NCBI GenBank assembly: GCA_032158125.1
Contig: JASKOT010000001.1
Span: 1,178,001-1,242,000, forward strand
Length of the DNA stretch: 64,000 bases
Origin: Papiliotrema nemorosa
Taxonomy: Eukaryota > Basidiomycota > Tremellomycetes > Tremellales > Rhynchogastremaceae
Direction: 5' to 3'
The notes under the pieces are model-generated. The model made no database searches, was not told the DNA's origin, and worked only from the letters and a program-made list of their open reading frames with translations. The position numbers were made by a program, and so were the translations under genes. Positions 1-12,010 of the stretch are shown piece after piece (positions within the stretch are counted from its first letter, which is position 1; the number at the start of each line of letters is the position of its first letter).

Positions 1-972
1 GTTCGGTCCGAGACGTATCGCCATACTTGGGTGTTGATCGCCCCTGGCCAATATTGGTTCTCTTCAAAGGCGGAGTAGCCAACAGAGCAGAAGATGACGT
101 TGAGCGCGATGTATACAAAGATCTGACCATGGTGAGCTACATTGTTCGGACTTGCGGAGGAGGACTCACGAAGAACGCTTGCAGTCGAGTGGGGATGGAA
201 AAGTATTGATAAGCGGGTTGAGCATGCCGATGACCAAACAGCGCAGGCGTTTCAAAGTGTTTCCTGTATCCCGTCCAGATCTTCGCAGAGATGGAAGTTG
301 AGGGAGCTATCTCTCCGCGGAAAGACTGCCCATGCTCCTCATTCGGGGCTCGATAGGTGATCCAGTTGAACACCCTTCCGACCAGACCGACCAAGACCAT
401 GAGAACCAGCAAAAAGTACAACGAGTATCCGAAAACCTGATGGTAGTATTCCTCCATCGACCAGGTGTCCTGTTCATAAGCACAGAGCATGGTTGGAAGG
501 GTATCAGTCAACTCACCAAGGTCTCGATCCAGACGCCATAACTCGCAGAGTTAGGAATAACAGTCTCATTTACCAAGACTGTCAAATTGGCATTGATAAC
601 GTCGTACTCGGGAACCTCCCCCTCTTCCATCCCTTCTTTGACACTCTCGTAACTTGGCCAGATGACATCCGGACCATATTCCAGCGCATATCCAATATAC
701 TCGTTCCATCCTTTTAACGCCCCTCGGGACATTTTGGGCGATGTGCAATAATGTTCCATGCACGCGACGAGGGATGTCAAAAAGTAGTTGGAATAAGCCA
801 TTTTGGCATAGTATCCAGTAGCGTCCGCTGGAGTGTCGGAGAATGAGAGTGTGGAGAGGGATCCTTCGCAAGAGTAGAAACAGTCTGTACTGGGATGTCG
901 AGTGATTTCAAGTTGTTCCCCCGCCACAAAGGGGAGTAGTAGCAAGGGAAGGATGGTTAGACTAGACCACAT
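1..972 (-). CDS. FRE-type ferric/cupric reductase, N-terminal part (runs off the window)
   Basis: Probable plasma-membrane metalloreductase that reduces Fe3+ or Cu2+ before uptake. I chose the ATG at 970-972 because it opens a clear signal peptide (MWSSLTILPLLLLPFVAG). A roughly 130-residue extracellular segment with paired cysteines and an NLT glycosylation site follows. An intron at about 470-516 then joins it to a transmembrane helix (YSLYFLLVLMVLVGLVG). The next exon contains IPTRLQAFF, the family's conserved 'PTR.Q' entry to the ferric-reductase domain. A second intron (donor near 170, acceptor near 127) leads into another helix with YIALNVIFC. The haem-binding histidines and the FAD/NADPH domains would lie beyond base 1, so activity cannot be judged. 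A GATA-type site sits about 100 bp upstream of the ATG. Confidence 0.82.
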
Positions 973-2212
973 GGTGGGTATAGGTATACCGAAGGTAGAC
1001 TTTGCCTGTAGGAGTATTGAGAAGTGTGGGTGATGAGTGGTCAGCGGGTTAGCGAATCGTCGTTGCCCTTTTATCTGATAATTTTGTGAGAGCTTTCCCA
1101 AACTTTTCAGTCGTGCACTATAGGTCTGGGGATACTCCGTCTTTCTCAGCGGAGCCCGGGTATCGAAGATCCACCATGGGCCCGTCGCAGCGCCTCTCAT
1201 GGAAGACGCAACATATCCCCGGCCGAAGGCATCTACCCAGTGTCCAAGGTAAGACGGATGTGAAGTGGGATTCGGACAGATCATCGTTAGACATCGTTAG
1301 TGCAAATGTGACCCGTGCCTTGACTCCAACATAGGTGTGCGGACCCTCATCAGGAGTAGTATCAGATTAGCGTCCGAAGGAAAGCGTAAGCATATCTCAC
1401 CGTGCTAGACGAGGGTCACAGGATGAAGGATTAGACAACGACGTGAAGAGGTTGAAAAAAGTCGACAGGCAGTTCGGCCGATTCAGACTGATCTACTGCT
1501 CGGTTACGTCTTACCCCTTTTTGACCCCGTATCTTCCTTATTGCAGTCCTGCACCATGGCGAGCCACTGCATGGGAAGACAAGTATGAAAATGTCGGTCG
1601 GACTGACCGCAGATCCAATGAGGAATCGAGTTGCACAGAAGAATCGACTGGTATAGCGTGAAATCGGCCGATTGATGGATCTGCGACCGCCTTCGCGATT
1701 TGGATGATCAGCCACATCTCTCTGTGGGATTCTTGAAATAGCATCTTGAAACCTTGGCATCTGTACGTGAGATCTGTTCTACAACGAGAAGCGAAGAATC
1801 ACCTTGCGATTGGCTCTGGGCCATTTGAAGATTGCCGGGGACTGGATGTCTACCGGCCGAAGAGGTCAGGAATCACCGGCATCAATTACCGGGCGCTCAT
1901 ACCTTTGGATAGTGTGAGGTATCCTCATGAACAGAGAGGATCTGGCGCTGGACCTCGACTTTGCTCAAGACACAGAAAGATCATCTGTACGTGAACAAAT
2001 GAATGATATCCGAAACCTATGCATTTATGAATGAGAATGATGAAACCAGAAAAGATCTAAACGACAGATAGACAGGCTTTTCTTTATGTATGAGAGAATG
2101 TATGAACTACGAGACACAAGCCACTTCACTCCATGCTCTCCAACAGCGCAAGACATCTCCCTCGATTGTCCACGAAACACCCTGCAAACCCTCCTTTGCA
2201 CACTCTGACAGT
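973..2212. other. Intergenic region, promoter of the ferric reductase
   Basis: This 1.24-kb stretch separates the reductase start from the URA2 stop, and both genes are on the minus strand. I find no credible gene: open frames are short, in conflicting frames and without family motifs. It should hold the reductase promoter and the URA2 3' UTR. The notable content is two GATA-type sites, at 1073-1081 and 1361-1369. Confidence 0.6.
1073..1081. promoter_or_regulatory. Candidate iron-responsive GATA site (ATCTGATAA)
   Basis: The sequence ATCTGATAA matches ATCWGATAA exactly. That is the established site of the fungal iron-regulatory GATA factors (Urbs1, SreA, Fep1; the Cryptococcus orthologue is Cir1). 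It lies about 100 bp upstream of the reductase ATG. Read with the preceding base it is a near-palindrome, TTATC-TGATAA. A one-mismatch copy (ATCAGATTA) lies at 1361-1369. Confidence 0.55.
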
Positions 2213-5200
2213 CTAAGCACCCAGGACAAGCGTCAACAAAGCCATTCGGACCTGATTCATCAGTTTCTGCCCCTCAACACCGCGTGATCATACTCACAAA
2301 GAGACCATATCGCATTTGTCGGAAGTACGCCGCCCTCCTCGAGTCAAAGTCGACCTCTGGGTCAATCTCGTTGACTCGAGGCAAGGGGTGCATGACAATA
2401 GCACTCTCCTTGGCCTTGGCAAGGACATCATTGTTGATGATGAACATATCCTTGACAGCTTCGTACTCTGCAATGTTGTCAAATCGCTCCTTCTGCACTC
2501 GAGTGACGTAAAGAACGTCAGAGTCGGCGATGGCCTCTTCGAGGTTGGTGTGTTCCGAGAATTTGACACCGGCTCGAGACACTTCCGCTTTGACGGAATC
2601 GGGCATAGTGAGCGACGGGGGAGAGACGAATCTGAGGGTGACATCGTAGAGCGAGAGGATCTTGACCAAAGAGTGGACCGTTCGGCCGTTCTTCAAGTCA
2701 CCAACTGTTATATTAGCAGACACTCGAGCGATTAGCCCTGGAATACTCACTCAAGGTCACGGTGATACCGTTGACCGAACCCAACTCCTCTCGGATACAG
2801 AAGACATCCAACAAGCTCTGTGTGGGGTGCTCTCCGATTCCATCACCAGCATTGATGATCGGGACAGGACTCGATTTCGCCGCGTTCTTGCTGCTTCCGA
2901 CCGCTGGATGCCTCAACACGACGGCATCAGAGTAGCATCCGACGGTTCGAATGGTATCGGCAAGCGATTCGCCTTTGACGACCGACGAGGTGGACGCGGT
3001 GACTTGGACCACTTCACCTCCACATCGCTTCATGGCAGCCTCAAACGAAGTCGATGTCCTTGTGCTGGGCTCGTAGAAGAGGGTACACAGGACTCGTCCC
3101 TTGAGCGTATCGACCGATCCAGTCTTCTCGACTTGAGCTCGCATCTCCGAGGCCAAGTTGAACAAGACGTGCAGGTCATCTCGAGTAAACTGCTTGACGC
3201 TGAGAATGTGTCGTCGAGAGAAGGCGGCGTGGTGCTGCAGTGAGACGAGCGATCGAATTGGCGATTGTTCTCGAGGAGCCACAGAAAGGGACATCAAGTT
3301 GTCTTGAGCCTGGGCAAACGACTGAGAAGCTTGTCGATCCAATCCAGGCGACATGGGGACCAAAGAGGGTCGATGTTGCAGGGAGAAGGATTGTCGTGAG
3401 GTTCCTTGTCGAGGTCCCGAAATGGTGACATCTCGACCGAGGGGAAGTGTGAAGTTTTGACCATCGAGGAAGACACTGTGACCGTTGATGACCACTCGGT
3501 GGACACCACCAGAGACAATCTTGCCGCCGAGGGGCGACCAGCCATCGGTAGAGAAGGTCGATTGTCGGTTGACCTCGACCTCGACGTAGGTCTGAGATTG
3601 CTGAGACAGACCAAAGATGGATCGAGGGTTCTCGCTGAGTCGGAGCGCAATGTCCTCCAAGGTAAGTTTACCCTGAGCGACCGCAGTGAGCAAAAGAGGC
3701 AACGACTCTTCGACACCCGTCTTGGCCGAGACCGCATGTCCAAGGGCTTGGCCGACCTGGTAAGGCAAGACACCGACAGTGAAAATGTCGATCGTGGCCA
3801 AGTTGTCCCAAAGGGCTTGTTGATCCTCAGCGGTGGGCAAGCACTGAACAGCGTAGTCGGCCTGCGAGAAGAACAAGGCATAGATGGCAACATCGCAAGT
3901 GACAGCCAATCCTTTGCCCTTAGCGAGACCGATCAAGAGGATATCGTCCTTGGTCGAGACACCGGTAATGTGGATGCTTCGGTTGTTCAAGCTGGCGAGC
4001 AACAGGATCGAAGCAAGATCGGTGGCACGGGCGTCGGTGATGATGGGCTTGTCTGCGGGCCATGCAGCAAAGTGTTGAGCGATGCTGGTGACCTTGTTAG
4101 AAGAGCCAAAGAAGTTGTTGAAGGGGATGAACAAGGCCTTGGCTCCCGCAGTGAGAGCATCAGCAAGTCGCGACGCATTATCGGCAGTAGCAGCGACCGA
4201 GAAGAGGTAGTCGCAATTGGCGTGACCCGAAGCGTTGGACTGAGCTCGCTGGAGCGAGATCTCGTCCTCAACGGCAGAGGTGATACCCTGAGGCATCATA
4301 CTGACAACAGTGAAGCCACCTCGAACAGCCGCTTGTGTCGCCTCGGCAAAGTCGGGCGATCCGCTCTCGGCGGCACCAGGCACAAAGCTTTGAAGCGAGA
4401 TGAGACCGGGGAATGAGAAGGTCTCGTGCGAGGTCTTGAAGTCGACGCTGGAAATGTCGAAAGTGGGCTTTCGAATGATAGCCTCAATGAACAACTTGGC
4501 GCACTTGACATTGGTGATCAATGGCACGGCAAAGTCGACAGCCATTCGTCGAGACTTGTAACCTTGCGAGATGTAGCTGGCAGGTCGTCGGAATCGGTTC
4601 TTGGACGGCAAGTTGATGTACAAGTCGATCAAGTTGTTGGCCAAGTGTTGCGACAACGAATATTCAGCCTTTTGCGGGTTCGACTCGTCGTCTGCACCCA
4701 AGTTTTCGACGTACTTGACGGGGATACCGTGTTCTTGGATGAAATCGGCAGTACCGGAGGTAGCGAAGAGGTTGTACCCCATTTTGTGGAGCTTGTGCAC
4801 CGAAGGCAGCATCTCGAGCTTCTCCTTGAATGAACCGATCGACAAGAGAATGTTCTTCTTGGGCGGTCGGATTCCGGTCGAGATGAGAGCCTTGAGGTAG
4901 GCATCGTATCGGTCTTTACCGAAACAAGCGACCTCCCCAGTCGAGGCCATCTCGACACCGAGAATTGGGTCGGCTCCGGAGAGTCGAGAGAAGGAGAACT
5001 GGGGTACCTTGACACCAACATAGTTGGAAGGAAGCTTGCTCTCGGGGTAAGGAGTGACTGGGAATCCGAGCATGACCTTGGTTGCGAGCTCGATGGCATC
5101 GATACCGGTGACCTTGGAGACGAAGGGGAAAGATCGGGCAGCTCGCAAGTTGCACTCGATGACCTTGATCTCGTTGTTCTTGGCGATGAACTGGATGTTG

Positions 5201-8200
5201 TAAGGTCCAGTAACGTTGAGTGCCTGACCAATCTTCTGGGTAGCGACCTCGATCTTTCGAATAGTCTCCGGGTCGAGATCTTGAGGAGGAAGGATGAGGG
5301 TGGCATCACCAGAGTGCACACCGGCATTCTCGACGTGCTCCGAGATGTAGTGCATGACCATCTTTCCATCCCGAGCGACAGCGTCCATCTCAATCTCCTT
5401 GGCCTCCTCAATATACTTGGAAATGACGACGGGATGATCTCGCGAGACATTGGTAGCTTGGGTGAGATAGTTTTCCAGGTCGTCCTGAGATGCAACGACG
5501 TTCATGGCGGCACCCGAAAGGACGTAAGAGGGTCGAACCAACACGGGGTATCCGACCTTGGTACAGAAAGCCTCGGCCTCAGCAAACGAGGTGAGCTCTT
5601 TCCAGAGCGGTTGATCCACACCAATCTTGTCCAACATTCGAGAAAACTTGTATCGGTTCTCGGCAGTGTCAATCATCTCGGGCGAAGTACCGTAAATCTT
5701 GACATTCTGTCGGTGCAAGTCGAGCGCAATGTTGTTGGGGGTTTGACCACCCATGGAAAGGACAACACCAGCTGATCGTTCGAGATCGTAGATATCGAGG
5801 ACAGTCTCGAGGGAGATGTTCTCAAAGTAGAGCTTGTCGGCCTCATCGTAATCGGTCGAAACGGTTTCAGGGTTGTAGTTGATCATGACCGTCTTGAGAC
5901 CGTTCTCTCGCAGAGTACGGATGGCTCGGACAGCACACCAATCGAATTCGACCGAAGATCCGATTCGGTACACACCGGAACCGAGGACCATGACACCATT
6001 GTCTTCGAATGACACGTCGTTCTCGCTGGCATTGTAGGTGGTGTAAAGGTAGTTGGTGAACGCAGGGAACTCGGCAGCGACGGTATCAATCTGCTTGACG
6101 AAGGGGGTGATGCCAGCTTCGACTCGAAGTCGTCGCACAGCGAGCTCATTCGAGTTGAGCATCTTGGCGATTTGTCGATCCGAGAAACCGATCTGTTTGG
6201 CATTTCGGATCAACTGCGAGGGAACGCTAGTAGCGGTATATTTCCTGTCTGTGAGCGGAGAACGCATCACGCGGCGCGGCTTAACTCACGAGACAATGTC
6301 TTCAGTCTTTGACAGTCGCTCCAATCGGCTCAAGAACCACTTGTCTATGTTGGACATTTCGTTGATCTTGTCAACCGAGTATCCCCGCTTGAAAGCCCTA
6401 GCGATGGCAAACAATCGCTGGTCGGTAGGGTTGGCGATCTCGTAATCGATATCGTCGATCTTGATGTTCGGGTTGTCCGAGAAACCGGGGAAGGTGTCGT
6501 CGATACATCGGATAGCCTTTTGGATAGTTTCCTCAAAGGTTCGACCGATAGCCATAACTTCTCCGACCGACTTCATCGAACTGCTCAAAGCGGTGCTGAC
6601 TCGGTTGAACTTCTTAAGATCCCATCGAGGGATCTTGACGACACAGTAGTCGAGCGACGGCTCGAAACAGGCCGAAGTGAGCTTGGTCACCGAGTTTCGA
6701 ATCTCGTTCAAGGGGATGTTGAGACCAAGCTTGGCAGCGATAAAGGCCAAGGGGTACCCAGTGGCCTTGGAAGCGAGAGCGGACGATCGAGAGAGACGAG
6801 CGTTGACCTCGATGATGCAGTACTCTTTGGAGAATGGGTTGAGAGCATACTGGATGTTACACTCTCCAATGACACCGAGATGACGGATGACATTGACAGC
6901 AGTCGTTCGGAGCATGTTGTAGTCGGCATCCGAGAGGGTCTGCGAAGGGGCAACGACGATGGAGTCTCCGGTATGAATACCGAGAGGATCAAAGTTCTAC
7001 TCATCAGTCAAAGCCGAGCAGGATTTTGGACAACTCACCTCCATGTTACAGACCGTGATACAGTTGTTTCGGCAATCTCGAACAACCTCGTACTCGATCT
7101 CCTTCCATCCCTTCATACTCTTCTCAACCAAAACCTGGGGAGAAATGGCGAAAGCCTTGCTACAGAGGTCGCTGAGTTGCTCCTCGTTTTTGGCGAAACC
7201 GGATCCCAGACCACCGAGAGCAAAGGCAGCTCGGACAATGACAGGGAACCCAATCTTGGTGGCAGCTTGCAAGGCCTCCTCAAAGTTGGTGGCCGTAGCA
7301 GATTCGGCGCACTTTTCGCCAATCTCCTCCATGGCTCGAGCGAACATTTCTCGATCTTCGGTGGTGATGATGGTTTCGATGGGAGTACCGAGAACCTTGA
7401 CGCCGAGCTTGGCAAACTCATCCTTGAGCTTGATACCGACACTCAAGGCGGTCTGACCACCGAAAGTACAGTAGATACCGTCAGGTTTCTCGTGCTTGAT
7501 GATCTTGAGCACAAAGTCTGGAGTGACGGGCAGGAAGTAGACCTTGTCGGCCAGACCCTTGGACGTTTGGATGGTGGCAATGTTTGGATTGACCAGGATG
7601 GTATAGATACCTTCCTCCTTGAGAGCCTTGATAGCCTGAGATCCAGAATAGTCGAATTCTCCGGCTTGACCAATAGAAAGACCACCGGATCCGAGAACAA
7701 GAACCTTTTTGGCATTCTCTCGAGGTCGAGCAGCAATGTTGGCAGAGAGCTCTCCGCCCGGAATGTCGATGGAGATGAGTCGACCTTCTCGAGCAGAGTC
7801 GATCATGCTTTGAATGAAGACATCGAACAAGAACTCGGTGTCTCTAGGTCCGGGTGCGGACTCTGGGTGGAATTGGACCGAGAAGTAAGGCTTGCCGTTC
7901 TTGCCGGTCCAGATACCCTCGTTACTGTTGTCATTGGCGTTGGTGAACAAGGGCTCCCAACCATTCTTGAGGGTGGAGACGTCGACCTCGTAACCATGGT
8001 TTTGCGAGGTGATGTAACATCGACCGGAAGTGGCACAAGTGCAGGGCAAGTTCATACCACGGTTTCCGTACTTCATTTTTCGGGTCGAAGCGCCCGAGGC
8101 AAGGGCGAGCAGCTGGTGACCGAGACAGATACCAAAGACCGGAGTCTTGCCGATTTCCAGAGCTTTGCTGAGGTTGGCGATGGTTTCTTTGACCATGGAT

Positions 8201-9494
8201 GGGTCACCTGGACCGTTGGAAACAAAGAGACCGTCGTAAGGCTCGGTCTCGGCGTTGAAGTCGTAGTTCTAACCGTCAAAAAGTTTGAAGAGAGTATGAC
8301 GAGCCAGCACTCACCCAGGGGACGACCTTGACTTCAACACCTCGCTCTCGGAAACATCGGATCTGGTTCCACTTCATACCGACATCCACGGCGATGACCC
8401 GCAGAGTCTTCCCCGTCCTAGGGTTGACCTTTTTCTCAACACCTGTCGAGGCAGTGTAGATGGTCGGTTGCTTGGTAGAGACCTTGGCGACCAGGTTTTC
8501 TGCGTTCGGGTCGCTAAAGGGCACTGTGTCATAGTCCTCTCTCCAGTTGGCAATGGTGCCATCGTGCGACTGGGTTCGGACGAGCGAAGCTCCCGAAAGA
8601 CCGTTGATCAATCGAGAGACCCCTCCGAGGACTCCGGGAGTCGCGTCCCTTCCTCTCTCACCCTCGGTCTCGCCAGCATTCTGTCGAGCGAGAACTCGAC
8701 CAAGCAACGAACCTCCCTCTCGAATCTTCTTGGTGAGCATTCGAGTGTCCACACCCCAAATGGCAGGGATTCCTTGTTCCTTCAACCATTGACCCAAACT
8801 AGAGTTGGCGAGGTGGTGCGAGAAGGAGGGATGGTAGCTGGCGACGACAAGCGCAGCGACGTGAATGTGCGACGACTCGAATTCAAGCGGGAGCGAGTCG
8901 AGCAAGTGGGTGGGAGGAGGCACATTGGAAGCGTCCTCCGAGGTGAAAACCTTGCTAGTCGACACATCTGGTCTCTCGGGTACACCGTAGTTGCCCACGA
9001 GTGGGTAAGTGAGGATCAAAATTTGCGACGAGTAGGAAGGATCCGTCAAGGATTCTGGGTATCCGACCATTCCTAAAAGGCAAGATCAGCCAGAGTGACT
9101 ATATAATCGACTCGAGCCAATACACACCAGTTTGGAAGACACATTCTCCAGAAACCGACTTGTTGGCTCCGAAAGAGTGACCAGAGAGAGCGAGTCCATC
9201 AGCCAGCTCGAGGACCATGTCGCCTTGGCCCATGCTGTCGTCCCAATCGGCAGCGGCAGCTCCGGCAGCATCGATGCCCTTGAGAGTTGCCGGGGGGTAG
9301 AGAGATCCCGGAATCCTCATGGGCACGGCGTTGCTAGTAGCCGTTCGAGCCACGATGGGTCGAGGAGAGGAAGGAGGGGTAGACTCGTGGACTACCACCG
9401 AGTGAGCCGCAGGAGCGAGCGAAGAGGCTTGCTCTGCAGCGGGAATGGTAGCCGACGGGACTGCACCCTCGAAAGCAGGCTGCAAGGAGGGCAT
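2213..9494 (-). CDS. URA2: URA2: glutamine amidotransferase / carbamoyl-phosphate synthase / DHOase-like / aspartate transcarbamoylase fusion
   Basis: Cytosolic multifunctional enzyme for the first two steps of pyrimidine synthesis: glutamine + bicarbonate + ATP to carbamoyl phosphate, then carbamoyl-aspartate. Exons are 9494-9128, 9072-8315, 8268-7039, 6996-6290, 6244-2751, 2704-2298 and 2251-2213, totalling 7002 nt (2333 aa, in phase). The order is a GATase with the nucleophile motif GICLGHQ near residue 424 and FHPESAPGP; CPSase half 1 from about 540 ([20 protein letters not shown]); CPSase half 2 ([19 protein letters not shown]); a DHOase-like domain from about 1560; and ATCase from about 2020 ([14 protein letters not shown]). 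The DHOase-like part ([13 protein letters not shown]) lacks the metal-binding H-x-H, as in other fungal URA2 proteins, so dihydroorotase should be encoded elsewhere. The last exon is only 39 nt and gives the conserved end [15 protein letters not shown] inhibition is known for the family but cannot be seen here. Confidence 0.96.
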
Positions 9495-10100
9495 GGTGAC
9501 GGTGGAAGATTTTCACAATCTGAGAGGGAAGGTGAACGTGGGTTTATCAGAGGCTAGCCTGTGGAGCCGGGATCAGATTTCACCTGCTCTTTTTTTGGAA
9601 GGGGGAGAGGAAGGGGAGCTTGGGTTGAGTCGCTCTTTGCGTGTAGAGGTAGAGCGACTGTCCAAGAGTGGGTTGGGATGGTGGGGTTGGGGTGTGTACT
9701 ATATAGACACTTTTTGCATAACGGAAGAGAGAAAGAGAAGAAAAGAAAAATGATGCTCTGGCCAGAAAATCTGGTGAGTAGCGGATCTCCCATCGACGCC
9801 AAAACCTCCACCGCCACACTCGATCACACCTAAAAAAAATGGATATATAAAACGCGTAATACGCGACTCGATTTTATCCCAAATCAGCCCCGTGGGAACG
9901 CGTCGATGAATCCTATGAGTGGACTTGGGGGAGACTTGTGCATAGCAAGTAATATTGGAACCATTTTACCACTAAAAATACCAGAGCGAAGAGTATGGCG
10001 AGACTTCTTGAGCAGACTAAAATAACGGATCATAAAGTCCATTTGCAAGGAAGCGAGTCAAGACAAATGGCGTGTGGGGGATCGATAACGGTCCACCCAT
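9495..10100. other. URA2 promoter/5' region and 3' end of the next gene
   Basis: No gene is visible. This minus-strand upstream region of URA2 contains TATATA at 9700-9705, about 200 bp from the ATG, and a second AT-rich element around 9841-9852 (GATATATAAAAC on the plus strand). Low-complexity GA/CT tracts at 9580-9640 and 9720-9750 give short spurious open frames on both strands. Confidence 0.5.
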
Positions 10101-11158
10101 CTAAAGCAGAGCGGCGATGACACCAGCAACTCCGAGGAGACCACCGAAAGCGGGAGCAGCAACACCGTTGGCAGAGCCAGAAGAGGCAGCAGCGGAAGCA
10201 GCAGTAGATCCAGAGGCAGCAGAAGCAGCCGAGGCTCCCCCAGCACTGGAAGCACCAGAGGTCCTGGAAGCGGCACCGGAAGTAGCGCTTCGAGCAGAAG
10301 ATTCGGCAGCGGCAGAGGTAGCACCGGCGGCACCCGATGTACCAGCGGCAGCAAGACCACCGCTCGCGTTGGTGTCTCCAGTAGCAGCCAATCCACCGCC
10401 AGTGGCAGTCAAGGTAGGCGCAACATAGTTGGCTGAGGATTTCAGTGAAATGTACTGCAGATCAGATTGACACTCACCCGTGTTGGCAGCTGGCAGGGGG
10501 CTAGTGGTGAAAGACTGGGCGGCACCAGTGTAGTTCTGGTTGGCGCAGGACTCCTTGAGAGCGTTGAAATCGGAGATTTGGGTAGCTCCGGTGTTTCCGT
10601 TGGCGGTGTTGCAAGAGGCGCAGTTGTAGATGTTGGCCAAGTAATCGGCGCTGCCTGGTGATGTCAGATGATGACCACGGACATGGCAGATGATCACTCA
10701 CATTGACAAGCGACATCGGAAGAGGCGCAGGTGTCAAAGGCACACTCAAAAGTACACTTTTTGAGTGCGTCGGGACAGGCGGTCTCGGTCGAAGTCAGCA
10801 GACTTGCAAGGGCGGCAGCGTTGTTGCTGTTCAAGCATGAGGCGCAGGTAGAGGCGTCTGATGGGTAGTCGTTGCAGAAACAAGCGTAGATCTTGCTTCC
10901 ATCGTTGGGGTACTGAGTCTGTCCCTTAGTCTGGTACTGGATCACAGTCGATCACGGGACTCACCGAGCAAAGGTAGGCACTTTCAACGGTCTGGGCACA
11001 ATCGCTTGAACAGGCCGAAGGGATCTAGCTCATCAGCCGCGTACTTCTGATCGAACGACGGTGTCGCTCACGTAGATCCAGTTGGGAGCAGCTTGGGCCG
11101 ACACAAGGGCGGCCCCAGCAAGGGCCGAGGCGACAAAGAGGAGTGATTTGGGAGCCAT
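10101..11158 (-). CDS. Secreted cysteine-rich, Ala/Ser-rich protein, probably GPI-anchored
   Basis: I do not recognise the family. The ATG at 11156-11158 opens a signal peptide (MAPKSLLFVASALAGAALVSA). Four short introns follow: donors near 11070, just after the LCS codons at about 10963, near 10692 (inside CQC) and near 10479. The mature part is rich in paired cysteines (SACSSDC, ACFCND, CASCLN, KCTFECAFDTC, YNCASC), as in extracellular disulfide-bonded proteins. A long Ala/Ser/Gly-rich linker comes next, and the chain ends in a small-residue stretch plus a hydrophobic tail (FGGLLGVAGVIAALL). That is the classic layout of a GPI-attachment signal. A TATATATA element about 90 bp upstream suggests strong or conditional expression. 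A cell-wall or surface role is inference. Confidence 0.8.
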
Positions 11159-12010
11159 GATGAAAATGAGTGTGGAGACGTGAAACGAGGAACGGTGGGG
11201 CAAGAGTAAGGGCAGAAAGGAGATGCGAGATTGGATGGGAAACTTCGTATATATAGGCAGCAGCGGTCAATGGGTGTATACTACTATACTCGGACGCGTT
11301 AGCAGCAAGATACCGTCGTTACCGGGGAGGGGGTCGGGGGGGGATGAACCCGGGGAAGTCTGTGCTGTTTTGGTTTGAATTGATTAAAACGGAATTGCCG
11401 GCATGGTCCCGCGTGCCTGAAACGTTCATGTTCGCGTTTCCCTTGATGAGCACGGGCGAGTGGTGGTAAGGGCTCTGACGTTACGCCACTACACTCGAGG
11501 CCCCCTTTTATCACTATTACGTTACCCGAACAAGGCTCCGGCTGCGAGTGGGGGAGGAGAGGGAGATGGACGTTACGGCCAAGACTCGATGATAGTTGCG
11601 CTACGGCTCGGCATCTTGCTCGATCATAACGGGGACCAGCGCAACACTAGGTCAATTTCTAGTCTGCTCGCGACTATGGGCTGCAGAGATGCAAAAGGCA
11701 ACTTTTGAGACCATGGCATGATCGGAAGGATCGTATTTGGATACACGCTCTGACCTCGTCTGGGATTCTATTTCGCGTACAAAGGGAAAAGAATGGTCTG
11801 CCATGGATACAAAAGTGCCACATTGGGTAAATTCCGACTAATCCCGCTGCCTCCCTCTGGGTGGAAAATGCTTTTTAAACCCCTCAATCCTGATAAACCC
11901 AATGGCGGCAAAAACAAGAAAACACATCCCCCCCCTTCACCGTTGACCAGTGTGAGATTGGATTACGTAAGCATCCACCACCTCGTTCCCGGTGGAGGTG
12001 GTCCACCTAG
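11159..12010. other. Divergent intergenic region between the Cys-rich gene and MOT1
   Basis: About 850 bp between two divergently transcribed genes. Apart from the TATA box at 11248-11255, I see only C/G homopolymer-like runs (11326-11345 and around 11930) and no supported gene. Confidence 0.5.
11248..11255 (-). promoter_or_regulatory. TATA box of the Cys-rich surface protein gene
   Basis: TATATATA lies 90 bp upstream of the ATG at 11158. The spacing is similar to that of the TATA elements in front of genes in the 18-23 kb island. Confidence 0.5.

Noticed and set aside
3406..4416. 336-codon plus-strand open frame inside URA2
   Set aside because: Antisense shadow of the DHOase-like and CPSase region.
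6520..8331. 603-codon open frame on the plus strand opposite URA2
   Set aside because: It is antisense to conserved carbamoyl-phosphate synthase exons and crosses their introns. Its composition is a shadow of the codon bias on the other strand, and it has no motif.
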